A stretch of DNA of 21,433 nt, from contig VSOB01000050.1 of assembly GCA_009774625.1 (NCBI GenBank), forward strand, positions 1 through 21,433. Reading direction: 5' to 3'. Made by a program: the position numbers and the translations under genes. Under the pieces are notes generated by a model. That model worked only from the letters and a program-made list of their open reading frames with translations. It made no database searches and was not told where the DNA came from. Shown in pieces: positions 15,312 through 21,433 of this stretch. This DNA is from Lachnospiraceae bacterium (GTDB lineage: Bacteria; Bacillota; Clostridia; Lachnospirales; Lachnospiraceae). Each line of letters begins with the position of its first letter. The first letter of the stretch is position 1.

Positions 15312-16727
15312 ATGGAATGGCAAAGGCTGCTATGTGATGACAGGATCCGCAGCTATCGGGGAAGCGGCTCCAACGATTTGCGGACAGAGTTTGAAAAAGA
15401 TTATCACAGGATCATACAAAGTGCGTCGTTCAGGCGCCTGCAGGATAAAACCCAGGTATTTCCGCTGGACAGAAGTGATTTTATCCGGACCAGACTGACA
15501 CATTCTCTGGAAGTTTCTTCTTATGGGAAATCCCTGGGACAGAACATTGCCCAGCATATCATAAAGATCATAGGAGATAAGAGCTTTCAGCCTTCCTATG
15601 TAGCGGATATCTGCAATATCCTGCAGTGTGCGGGGCTTTTGCATGACATTGGAAATCCGCCCTTCGGCCATTTCGGGGAAACCGTAATCCGGGACTGGTT
15701 TCTGGAAAATCTGAAACTGATTACATATAAAGGGAAAGCGCTGACAGAAATACTGACCCCGCAAATGCAGCAGGATTTTTATGCCTTTGAAGGGAACACA
15801 CAGGCACTGCGTCTGGTCACAAAACTGCACTATCTGGTGGATGAGCATGGTATGAATCTGACCAAAGCCCTGTTGGGGACGATCATCAAGTACCCGGTGT
15901 CCTCTCTGGAAATCAACAAAGAGAGCGGAGACATCAAAACCAAAAAGATGGGATATTTTTATGCGGACAGGGAAGTCTTTGAGCAGATACAGGAAGCATT
16001 GGGAACAGAGGGCAGCCGTCATCCCCTTTCTTATATTCTGGAAGCGGCGGACGATATCGCTTACCTGACGGCTGATATTGAGGATGCCTTTAAAAAGGGC
16101 TGTATCTCTTTTACCGATCTGCTGAAAGAGCTGCGGGCCGCCGGAGAGTCCGGGGAAGAGGAGGATGCCTATAACCGGCTGGTACAGAAACTGGAGGATA
16201 AATATAAACGGGCTGTGGACAGGGGAGAAAACGCGCCGGAGGAGTATGCGGTGCAGAACTGGATCGTACAGGTACAGGGACATCTGATTGCCAGCGCCAC
16301 CGGAGGCTTTGCGGGAAATTATCAGGCGATTATGGCAGGAACCCATACAAGAGGGCTGCTGTCCGGGACAGAGGGAGAGCGGATGGCACATGTGCTGGGA
16401 GACATCGCATACCGGTATGCGTTTGTATCCAAACCCATTCTGAAGCTGGAGATCGCAGCGGAAAAGATTCTCTCGTTTCTTCTGGATGAGTTTGTCCATG
16501 CAGTACTGTATTATGATACCGACCGGACGCAGACGGCAGTACAGGAAAAACTGATGTCACTGATTTCCAGAAATTATCTTGCGATTTACCGACTTTATTC
16601 CAAAGATAAATCAGAAACCGAAAAGCTGTACCTGCGCCTGTTGCTTGTGACGGATGATATCTGCGGTATGACAGACAGCTATGCCAAACGGCTCTATCAG
16701 GAGCTGAGCGGACAGTGGCAGGGCTGA
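15312..16727 (+). CDS. dgt: dGTP triphosphohydrolase
   Basis: An HD-domain enzyme that hydrolyses dGTP (and in relatives other dNTPs) to the nucleoside and triphosphate, limiting nucleotide pools. ATG 15312 gives 471 residues. A TTG at 15300 is also in frame, but GGAGGA at 15294-15299 directly abuts it, so it cannot be used with that site. Metal ligands are visible as His64 (RLTHSLEVS) and the HD pair His111-Asp112 (LLHDIGNPPFGHFGE); a further Asp is in EAADDIAYLTADIED. It begins four bases after the hydrolase stop codon, implying translational coupling to that frame. A terminator follows. Confidence 0.94.
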   Translation: MEWQRLLCDDRIRSYRGSGSNDLRTEFEKDYHRIIQSASFRRLQDKTQVFPLDRSDFIRTRLTHSLEVSSYGKSLGQNIAQHIIKIIGDKSFQPSYVADICNILQCAGLLHDIGNPPFGHFGETVIRDWFLENLKLITYKGKALTEILTPQMQQDFYAFEGNTQALRLVTKLHYLVDEHGMNLTKALLGTIIKYPVSSLEINKESGDIKTKKMGYFYADREVFEQIQEALGTEGSRHPLSYILEAADDIAYLTADIEDAFKKGCISFTDLLKELRAAGESGEEEDAYNRLVQKLEDKYKRAVDRGENAPEEYAVQNWIVQVQGHLIASATGGFAGNYQAIMAGTHTRGLLSGTEGERMAHVLGDIAYRYAFVSKPILKLEIAAEKILSFLLDEFVHAVLYYDTDRTQTAVQEKLMSLISRNYLAIYRLYSKDKSETEKLYLRLLLVTDDICGMTDSYAKRLYQELSGQWQG

Positions 16728-16764
16728 GGGATAAAACAGCAGACCATAATTTCATGAAACAGAT

Positions 16765-16798
16765 ACCCCCATCCTGCTGCGGGATGGGGGTTATTTTT
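16765..16798 (+). terminator. Terminator after dgt
   Basis: ACCCCCATCC (16765-16774) pairs perfectly with GGATGGGGGT (16782-16791) around a seven-base loop, followed by TATTTTTAA. It is a strong intrinsic terminator for the + strand and could also slow transcription arriving from trkH on the other strand. Confidence 0.85.
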
Positions 16799-16846
16799 AA
16801 TATATGGGATTCAAGTGTCAAAAGGCTTTTGGCACTCCGATGTGTC

Positions 16847-18316
16847 TTATCGTTTCCGGGCAGTGACCTTTTGGGTAAACAGGTCTTTCCAGACGGCGGG
16901 ATGGAACAGGATCAACAGTGGAAACAGTTCCAGGCGGCCTGCCAGCATATCAAACATCAGCACAAATTTGCTGACCGGGTGAAAGAGGCCGAAGTTCTGG
17001 GTGGGGCCCACCAGCTCCAGACCTGGCCCTATGTTGTTAATGGTGGCGGCCACAGCAGTAAAGTTGGTGACCAGATCCTTTTCTTCAAAAGAGATTGCCA
17101 GTACAGAGGCAGAGAAAACGATCATAAAAGTAATAAAATATACGTTGATGGAGCGTACCACCTCATGCTCCACCGGTTTTCCCTCGCATTTGATCTTTTT
17201 GATGCTTTTGGGATGGATGTAGGAAGTCATTTCCTTACCCAGTGTTTTGACCAGGATCACAAAGCGGGATACCTTGATACCGCCGCCGGTACTGCCTGCG
17301 CAGGCACCGATAAACATCAGCAGGACAAGGACAGTTTTGCTGGCCTGTGACCAGATGTTAAAGTCCACGGTGGAAAATCCGGTGGTGGTGATAATGGATG
17401 CTACCTGAAAGGAAGCATGGGTCAGTGTTTCAAAAGCAGTGCCGTAAAGGCTGAGGGTTTCAAAAAAGACAATGGCAATGGCAGCGGCAATGATGCCCAG
17501 ATAGTACCGTACTTCTTCCATAGCGAAGGCTTTTTTGAAATTATGAAAGATCATAAAATAGTAGGCGTTGAAATTTACGCCGAACAGGATCATAAAAATC
17601 GTCACAACCCATTGCAGATAGGGAGAATAGCTCATCATACTGTCGGCCCTGATGCCGAAGCCGCCGGTGCCGGCGGTACCCATAGAGGTGGCCAGTGCGT
17701 CAAAGACCGGCATACCTCCAGCGATCAGCAAAAACAGTTCCAGAAGGGTCATAGCGAAATAAATAAAGTACAGGATACGGGCTGTGTATTTCATTTTGGG
17801 AACCAGCTTTCCCACAGAAGGGCCGGGGCTTTCCGCCCGCATCAGGTTGATGTTGGAGCCGCCGCTCAATGGGATAATGGCCATCAAAAATACAAGTACC
17901 CCCATACCTCCGATCCAGTGGGTAAAACTGCGCCAGAAAAGTGCGGTATGGGACAGGGCTTCCACATCGGCCAGAATGCTGGCGCCGGTGGTGGTAAAGC
18001 CGGAGATCGTTTCAAATAAAGCATCAGTCAGGGACGGGATCTCACCGGAGAGCCAGAAAGGCAGAGCACCGAAAAAGCTGAGAAAAATCCAGCTCAGGGA
18101 AGTGGCGATACAGCCTTCTTTTAAATAAAAGACCAGATTTTTGGGCTTTCTGTGGGTCATCAGCAAACCAAGCAACAGGCAGAGAAAAGCAACGCCCAGA
18201 TAATAAATGCCTACCGGTTCTCTGTAAATGACTGCGATCAGACAGGGGAGAAGCATCAGAATGGCTTCCACCTTTAATACATTTCCCAAAATCAAACGTA
18301 TCATCGAACTGTTCAT
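16847..18316 (-). CDS. trkH: TrkH-type potassium uptake channel subunit
   Basis: The membrane subunit of a Trk/Ktr potassium uptake system, 489 residues on the minus strand. The start codon (18314-18316) follows a GGAGGA site at 18326-18331. It is almost wholly hydrophobic and shows the four pore-loop repeats typical of the superfamily: SGFTTTGASI, SMGTAGTGGFGI, SIITTTGFSTVDF and TINNIGPGLE. Each carries the selectivity-filter glycine. GACAGSTGGGIKVSR, also characteristic, precedes the last section. Its length and sequence are closer to TrkH than to the shorter KtrB. The trkA stop is only 17 bases upstream, so the two form an operon. It converges with dgt. Confidence 0.96.
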   Translation of the reverse strand: MNSSMIRLILGNVLKVEAILMLLPCLIAVIYREPVGIYYLGVAFLCLLLGLLMTHRKPKNLVFYLKEGCIATSLSWIFLSFFGALPFWLSGEIPSLTDALFETISGFTTTGASILADVEALSHTALFWRSFTHWIGGMGVLVFLMAIIPLSGGSNINLMRAESPGPSVGKLVPKMKYTARILYFIYFAMTLLELFLLIAGGMPVFDALATSMGTAGTGGFGIRADSMMSYSPYLQWVVTIFMILFGVNFNAYYFMIFHNFKKAFAMEEVRYYLGIIAAAIAIVFFETLSLYGTAFETLTHASFQVASIITTTGFSTVDFNIWSQASKTVLVLLMFIGACAGSTGGGIKVSRFVILVKTLGKEMTSYIHPKSIKKIKCEGKPVEHEVVRSINVYFITFMIVFSASVLAISFEEKDLVTNFTAVAATINNIGPGLELVGPTQNFGLFHPVSKFVLMFDMLAGRLELFPLLILFHPAVWKDLFTQKVTARKR

Positions 18317-18333
18317 GATTCTGATTTCCTCCG

Positions 18334-19725
18334 CTATTTTAAAATATCCTGCAGATCGTTGAAACCGGTATGGGTGGTAACGATCATAACCGTATCCCCC
18401 ACTTCGATGGAGTCATGTCCGCTGGGGATGATAATGGCGCCGTTGCGGTTGATAAAAGAAATCAGAAGGCCCTTTTTCAGAGAAAGGTCTTTCAACGGAA
18501 TCCCTGTGATGCCGGATTTTTCGTATACCCGGAACTCTATGGCCTCCACCCGGTGATCAAACATATGATAAAGGGTTTCGATGTTGCTGTTCATGGAGTC
18601 TTTTTTGGCACGGACATAGGCGATGATAGCCTCCGAGGTAATATAACGGGGATAGATCACACTGCCCAGATCCAGTCCGTTGATCACATTCCGGAATGTC
18701 ATCCGGTTGATCTTGGTGATGACTTTGGCATTGGAAACCTGCCGTGCATACATAGTGAGCATGATATTTTCCTCATCAATACCGGTAAGGGGAACAAAGG
18801 ATTCGGCATATTCGATGCCTTCCTCCTTCAGCAGCTCTTCATCGGTACCATCTCCGTTGATAATGATGGCTTTGGGCAAAAGAACACTGAGTTCTTCACA
18901 GCGTGCCCGGCTGCTTTCAATGATCTTAACGGAAATGCCCATATGAAGAAGCTGTTTGGCCAGGTAATAAGCAGCCTTGCCGCCGCCGATAATCATGGTA
19001 TTTTTCACCTGATTGGTTTTAAAACCGATATGTTCCAGAAAGGCTTTTGCCATCATTCTGGAAGCGACAAAGGAGATGATATCTCCTGCTTCTACTTTAA
19101 AATTACCGGAAGGGATATAAACTTCACCGCCCCGTTCCACGGCACAGATGAGAATGTTTTCCGTGATGTCCTTGCCCAGAAGCGCAATGGGGATACCGGC
19201 CAGCTTATTGCCTTCAGGTACTTTGAATTTAATCATTTCTGCCTGCCCGTGTGCAAAGGAATTGACCTCCAGGGCTGTGGGCATGTACAGGATACGGGCG
19301 GCTTCTGCCGACGCTTCCAATTCGGGATTGATAATCATGGCAAGCCCCAGTTTTTCCCGCAGATAACCGACTTCTTTTCCATAATCGGGGTTACGGACTC
19401 TGGCGATGGCGGCGCAGTCGCCGACACGCTTGGCTACCGTACAGCAGAGCAGATTCAATTCATCGGAGTCGGTCACGGCAATAATCAGATCCGTATTTTC
19501 GATACCGGCCTCCATCTGGACTCCATAGCTGGCGCCATTTCCCACAACTCCCATCACATCATACAGACTGCTCATCGTCTGTACGATATCCCCATTCTGG
19601 TCAATGATGGTAATGTCATGACCCTCCCGCGACAATTGTTCAATCAGGGTCGTGCCAACTTTACCACAGCCTACGATAATGATCCGCAGGCCCTTTGGCA
19701 TACTTTTCTGTGCTTTTCTGAACAT
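18334..19725 (-). CDS. trkA: TrkA-type regulatory subunit of potassium uptake
   Basis: A cytoplasmic nucleotide-gated regulator that binds the TrkH channel. It has 463 residues, the double-length form with two RCK_N/RCK_C units. The start codon at 19723-19725 follows AGGAGG at 19731-19736; the open frame extends upstream but lacks a ribosome site there. The first Rossmann domain opens with IIIVGCGKVG (glycines at residues 19-24) and a later acidic IIDQNGD for NAD(H) or ATP binding. The second opens with TMIIGGGKAA near residue 233, and RCK_C segments end each half. It is transcribed ahead of trkH. Its leader contains a strong hairpin, and the 82-bp repeat array lies just upstream. Confidence 0.96.
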   Translation of the reverse strand: MFRKAQKSMPKGLRIIIVGCGKVGTTLIEQLSREGHDITIIDQNGDIVQTMSSLYDVMGVVGNGASYGVQMEAGIENTDLIIAVTDSDELNLLCCTVAKRVGDCAAIARVRNPDYGKEVGYLREKLGLAMIINPELEASAEAARILYMPTALEVNSFAHGQAEMIKFKVPEGNKLAGIPIALLGKDITENILICAVERGGEVYIPSGNFKVEAGDIISFVASRMMAKAFLEHIGFKTNQVKNTMIIGGGKAAYYLAKQLLHMGISVKIIESSRARCEELSVLLPKAIIINGDGTDEELLKEEGIEYAESFVPLTGIDEENIMLTMYARQVSNAKVITKINRMTFRNVINGLDLGSVIYPRYITSEAIIAYVRAKKDSMNSNIETLYHMFDHRVEAIEFRVYEKSGITGIPLKDLSLKKGLLISFINRNGAIIIPSGHDSIEVGDTVMIVTTHTGFNDLQDILK

Positions 19726-19787
19726 GTTTGCCTCCTGAGTTTGCAGAAAGAAAAGCATATTTCCTTCTGCAGGATAATTCACGAATG

Positions 19788-19809
19788 GGAAGCGGCTCTG
19801 TCCGCTTCC
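19788..19809 (-). promoter_or_regulatory. Hairpin in the trkA leader
   Basis: GGAAGCGG (19788-19795) and CCGCTTCC (19802-19809) form a perfect 8-bp stem with a six-base loop, 60-85 bases upstream of trkA on its own strand. A weaker TGCAGAA/TTCTGCA repeat lies at about 19742-19771, nearer the start. They may be leader structures or the remains of a terminator. I see no recognised riboswitch; a c-di-AMP riboswitch would need more conserved sequence than is present. Confidence 0.4.
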
Positions 19810-19828
19810 ATATATCTCTGTCATAAAT

Positions 19829-20075
19829 CATGTCCGCAAGCGGACACGGCCCCTCCGGGGGATGCACACTCGCTGTGCCCGGCGCGGTGACATTTCTTTC
19901 GGCATTATGCCATGTCCGCAAGCGGACACGGCCCCTCCAGGGGGATGCACACTCGCTGCGCTCGGCGCGGTGACATTTCTTTCGGCATTATGCCATGTCC
20001 GTAAGCGGACACGGCCCCTCCGGGGGATGCACACTCGCTGCGCTCGGCGCGGTGACATTTCTTTCGGCATTATAA
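19829..20075. repeat. Three tandem copies of a GC-rich 82-83 bp element
   Basis: Copies span 19829-19910 (82 bp), 19911-19993 (83 bp) and 19994-20075 (82 bp), each starting CATGTCCG. They differ at only a handful of positions; copy 2 has one extra base. Each unit contains three self-complementary segments: TGTCCGC-AA-GCGGACA, CCCC-TCC-GGGG, and a longer stem closing on TCG (TCGCTGCGC / GCGCGGTGA with G-U pairs). A fourth CATG at 20076 begins right after copy 3 and then diverges. Both strands are open in several frames, but these frames simply repeat and are not credible genes. The whole region 19826-20076 has no coding gene. Confidence 0.9.
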
Positions 20076-20189
20076 CATGAAAGGAGAAAAAAATCACTTA
20101 TTTTTTGAGAAGCGGGACGAAAGCACTATGTTGACGGGGATAAGAAGAAAAGGCAAAATTATATTGTATCGTCTGAAAAAATACATGTT

Positions 20190-20695
20190 ATGAAAGGATT
20201 AAGAAAAGAGGAAAAACTTTCAAAAAGCTGTCGCTGTAATAACCGCTGCAGTGATGGTTTCGGGCACTGCGATGACGGTCAAGGAGCAGCCCGTAACGAT
20301 AGGCGATGCGACAATTGATGCAGAGTATTATGCGGAGCGGAATCCGGATGTGGCGGCAGTATTCGGAACTGATGCGGAAATACTGTTTCAGCATTACATC
20401 ATGACAGGCCAGGCAGAGGGTAGACTGCCATATGATACTTTAGGAGAAACAAAAGGCGACGTTTCAGAGGAAGAACAGGTTTGAAGATGCGCAGGTCATG
20501 TAATACGGTGCCCCTGAAGCATTACGGGTGGGGGATATTGTCATGCTGACGGATTATCACGCGGCTGTCGTTCCGGATATGCAGCCCGGCGTCATCATTC
20601 TGGCTGAAGCCGATACTTCCCATGTTGGACGCTGGGGACGAAAGATTTACCCGATTGCATTGGAGTTTGCGCAGGGCTTTTTAACAAGATATTGA
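20190..20695 (+). pseudogene. Decayed exported surface protein remnant
   Basis: Two coding fragments in different frames. Frame one (visible from about 20203, ending at TGA 20482) reads as a signal peptide core, KAVAVITAAVMVSGTAM, followed by one surface repeat: AEYYAERNPDVAAVFGTD then HYIMTGQAEGR. That Y-Y-x(4)-NPDV-x(3)-FG-x-D pattern is common in clostridial wall-associated proteins. The signal frame has no usable start; ATG 20190 lies in another frame. Frame two (20504-20695) reads LRVGDIVMLTDYHAAVV then GRWGRKIYPI and FLTRY-stop. It resembles the C-terminal end of CHAP/papain-like surface modules, from memory. The middle of the gene is missing. The gap 20076-20189 holds no supported gene. 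Confidence 0.65.
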
Positions 20696-20794
20696 CAGAG
20701 ATGATTACGGTTTGAAAGTCTTTGCTTCCTACGTGTAAACGGACTGCTGCTGCGATACGGATGTCTGACAAGTGCCGCGAGGCTCAAATCATAT

Positions 20795-20849
20795 ACCTGA
20801 CTGCCTGCGGATCTGCATCCCCTGCGGCAGGGGATTAACTCGGTCAGGT
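20795..20849. repeat. Nested palindromes
   Basis: An outer pair ACCTGAC (20795-20801) / GTCAGGT (20843-20849) encloses a perfect inner hairpin ATCCCCTG (20817-20824) / CAGGGGAT (20828-20835) with a three-base loop. No T run follows the inner stem. It could form a cruciform or a branched RNA. It lies between the surface-protein remnant and the spoIIID-like fragment; 20696-20794 shows only short coding scraps. Confidence 0.55.
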
Positions 20850-20889
20850 TATCAATGTAAGCAAGTCATAGGGATGGTTTTCCCTGCAT

Positions 20890-20907
20890 ACATTGTAAAA
20901 ACAATGT
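20890..20907. promoter_or_regulatory. Inverted repeat before the spoIIID-like start
   Basis: ACATTGT (20890-20896) and ACAATGT (20901-20907) form a perfect 7-bp inverted repeat with an AAAA centre, ending five bases before the AGGGGGA ribosome site. It could be an operator or a 5' hairpin that gates translation. Confidence 0.45.
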
Positions 20908-20924
20908 GTTCAGGGGGATTTCCT

Positions 20925-21065
20925 TTGAAGGATTATATTGAGGAGAGGGCAGTGGGTATCGCCAGATATATTATCGAAAACAATGCGACAGTCCGGCAGA
21001 CGGCGAGGCAGTTCGGAATCAGCAAAAGTACGGTACATACGGAAGTGATAAAACAGAACGGTTAA
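20925..21065 (+). CDS. Truncated SpoIIID-like sporulation regulator
   Basis: A 46-codon gene from TTG 20925, with a good AGGGGGA site at 20912-20917. The sequence KDYIEERAVGIARYIIENNATVRQTARQFGISKSTVH closely matches the N-terminal helix-turn-helix half of SpoIIID, the mother-cell DNA-binding regulator of sporulation. The match ends at about residue 40 with TEVIKQNG and a stop, whereas complete SpoIIID is about 80-95 residues with a basic C-terminal helix that also touches DNA. No continuation is evident in other frames downstream. It is therefore most likely a partial duplicate or pseudogene, with the functional copy elsewhere; I cannot exclude a short expressed HTH peptide. Confidence 0.7.
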   Translation: MKDYIEERAVGIARYIIENNATVRQTARQFGISKSTVHTEVIKQNG

Positions 21066-21098
21066 TATGGGCGATAGAGTAAGAGACCCATACGAGAA

Positions 21099-21155
21099 AA
21101 TAAGCTGCATAGATCAACCACCAGGAACGGGCTGGCCTATGCCGCTTATTTTGCA
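21099..21155. terminator. Long imperfect stem-loop after the spoIIID-like fragment
   Basis: AATAAGCTGCATAG (21099-21112) matches CTATGCCGCTTATT (21137-21150) as an inverted repeat with one mismatch in 14. A smaller CCAG/CTGG pair lies inside. TTGCATTTT follows on the + strand. It could act as a terminator for the fragment upstream or mark an element boundary. Confidence 0.45.
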
Positions 21156-21166
21156 TTTTGGAGGAA

Positions 21167-21247
21167 GTGTGGCTACACACGCCGACAAAATAGGGTTTCC
21201 AAAGGGTACCCCTTTGGCACACGACTTTGCTTGCAAAGTGTAGTGTG
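21167..21247. repeat. Cluster of three consecutive hairpins
   Basis: Within 81 bases lie GTGTG-GCTA-CACAC (21167-21180), CCAAAGGG-TAC-CCCTTTGG (21199-21217), and ACTTTGC-TT-GCAAAGT (21224-21239) enclosed by CACAC (21218-21222) / GTGTG (21243-21247). No complete gene overlaps them. Dense hairpins of this kind occur at transfer origins, element ends and structured leaders; I cannot tell which. Intergenic DNA from 21066 to about 21268 holds only these structures. Confidence 0.6.
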
Positions 21248-21268
21248 TTATACCTGCTGTCACGGCTG

Positions 21269-21433
21269 ATGGGTAAAATGAGGGTTTCGCCAGATGGAAA
21301 CATTCGTTTTGCCCAGCAGGAAAGCGGACAGGTTTTTGCGGATGGGAATGAGCAAAACACTGGGCGGTTTTGGGAGTGGCAGCAGGTATATAAAATCTTT
21401 ATTTTTTTAAATACGCTGGATCTAATACTGTTT
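21269..21433 (+). CDS. Partial open frame running off the window end
   Basis: From ATG 21269 (frame open back to 21194) 55 codons run without a stop to the last base. The first half (KMRVSPDGNIRFAQQESGQV, then GRFWEWQQVYK) looks reasonably protein-like and hydrophilic; the end turns hydrophobic. There is no ribosome binding site before the ATG and I do not recognise the family. It may be the 5' end of a gene, a decayed remnant, or chance. Confidence 0.2.
   Translation, partial: MGKMRVSPDGNIRFAQQESGQVFADGNEQNTGRFWEWQQVYKIFIFLNTLDLILF

Noticed and set aside
15330..16499. 389-codon minus-strand open frame opposite dgt
   Set aside because: It lies wholly inside dgt, whose motifs are intact, and has no family resemblance or ribosome site.
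18370..19890. 506-codon + strand open frame opposite trkA
   Set aside because: It is antisense to a clearly recognised TrkA gene, has a composition typical of an antisense shadow (many His, Gly, Phe, Asp) and no recognisable domain.
19829..20075. CRISPR array
   Set aside because: The units are directly contiguous 82-83 bp copies with no unique spacers, and no cas genes are present.
19828..20097. Open frames of 72-89 codons on both strands across the 82-bp array
   Set aside because: They repeat the same words each unit and exist because the element lacks stops; there is no start signal or domain.
20077..20193. 38-codon frame whose stop overlaps ATG 20190
   Set aside because: The ATGA overlap is suggestive, but there is no ribosome site, no recognisable sequence, and the downstream frame is itself broken.
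21019..21360. 113-codon minus-strand frame across the hairpin cluster
   Set aside because: It reads through several perfect palindromes and the spoIIID-like gene, with no domain or ribosome site.

Overview
The window looks like chromosomal DNA of a Gram-positive, spore-forming gut clostridium, most likely a Lachnospiraceae member. The reasons are strong AGGAGG-type ribosome binding sites, roughly even GC content, several lipoproteins with Gram-positive lipoboxes, a SpoIIID-type sporulation regulator fragment, and a mix of housekeeping genes typical of that family. This is inferred from protein family resemblance only; no database was searched.

Layout. (1) 1-3941: a galactose/glucose-type mglBAC ABC importer, with a hairpin terminator between the binding protein and the ATPase and another after the permease. 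(2) 3942-4570: a gap with a small, possibly frameshifted ORF and a good sigma-A promoter. (3) 4571-9068: a tightly packed + strand cluster of ispE, an FCD-type GntR regulator, a small membrane protein overlapping murI, murI, a DUF1934 beta-barrel gene and a lipoprotein serpin. It ends in a strong palindromic terminator. (4) 9196-9675: a convergent minus-strand small membrane protein. (5) 9880-16727: + strand cls (cardiolipin synthase), a trigger-factor-like lipoprotein foldase, asnS, an NlpC/P60 cell-wall hydrolase split by a frameshift, and dgt, closed by a terminator. (6) 16847-19725: the minus-strand trkA-trkH potassium uptake operon, convergent with dgt.

(7) 19726-21433: a non-housekeeping tail. 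It holds three tandem copies of a GC-rich 82-83 bp element with conserved self-complementary segments. Next come the decayed remains of an exported surface protein, nested palindromes, a 46-codon truncated spoIIID-like gene, and a cluster of closely packed hairpins that resembles the edge of a mobile or plastic region.

How the genes relate. The central clusters concern the cell envelope: isoprenoid precursor for the lipid carrier (ispE), D-glutamate for peptidoglycan (murI), cardiolipin (cls), exported protein folding (the PPIase lipoprotein), wall hydrolysis (NlpC/P60) and a surface protease inhibitor (serpin). Most genes are ordinary. The points worth a second look are the serpin in its operon setting, the frameshifted hydrolase, the 82-bp tandem array beside trkA, and the decayed, structured right end. 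I did not find a convincing new multi-gene system.
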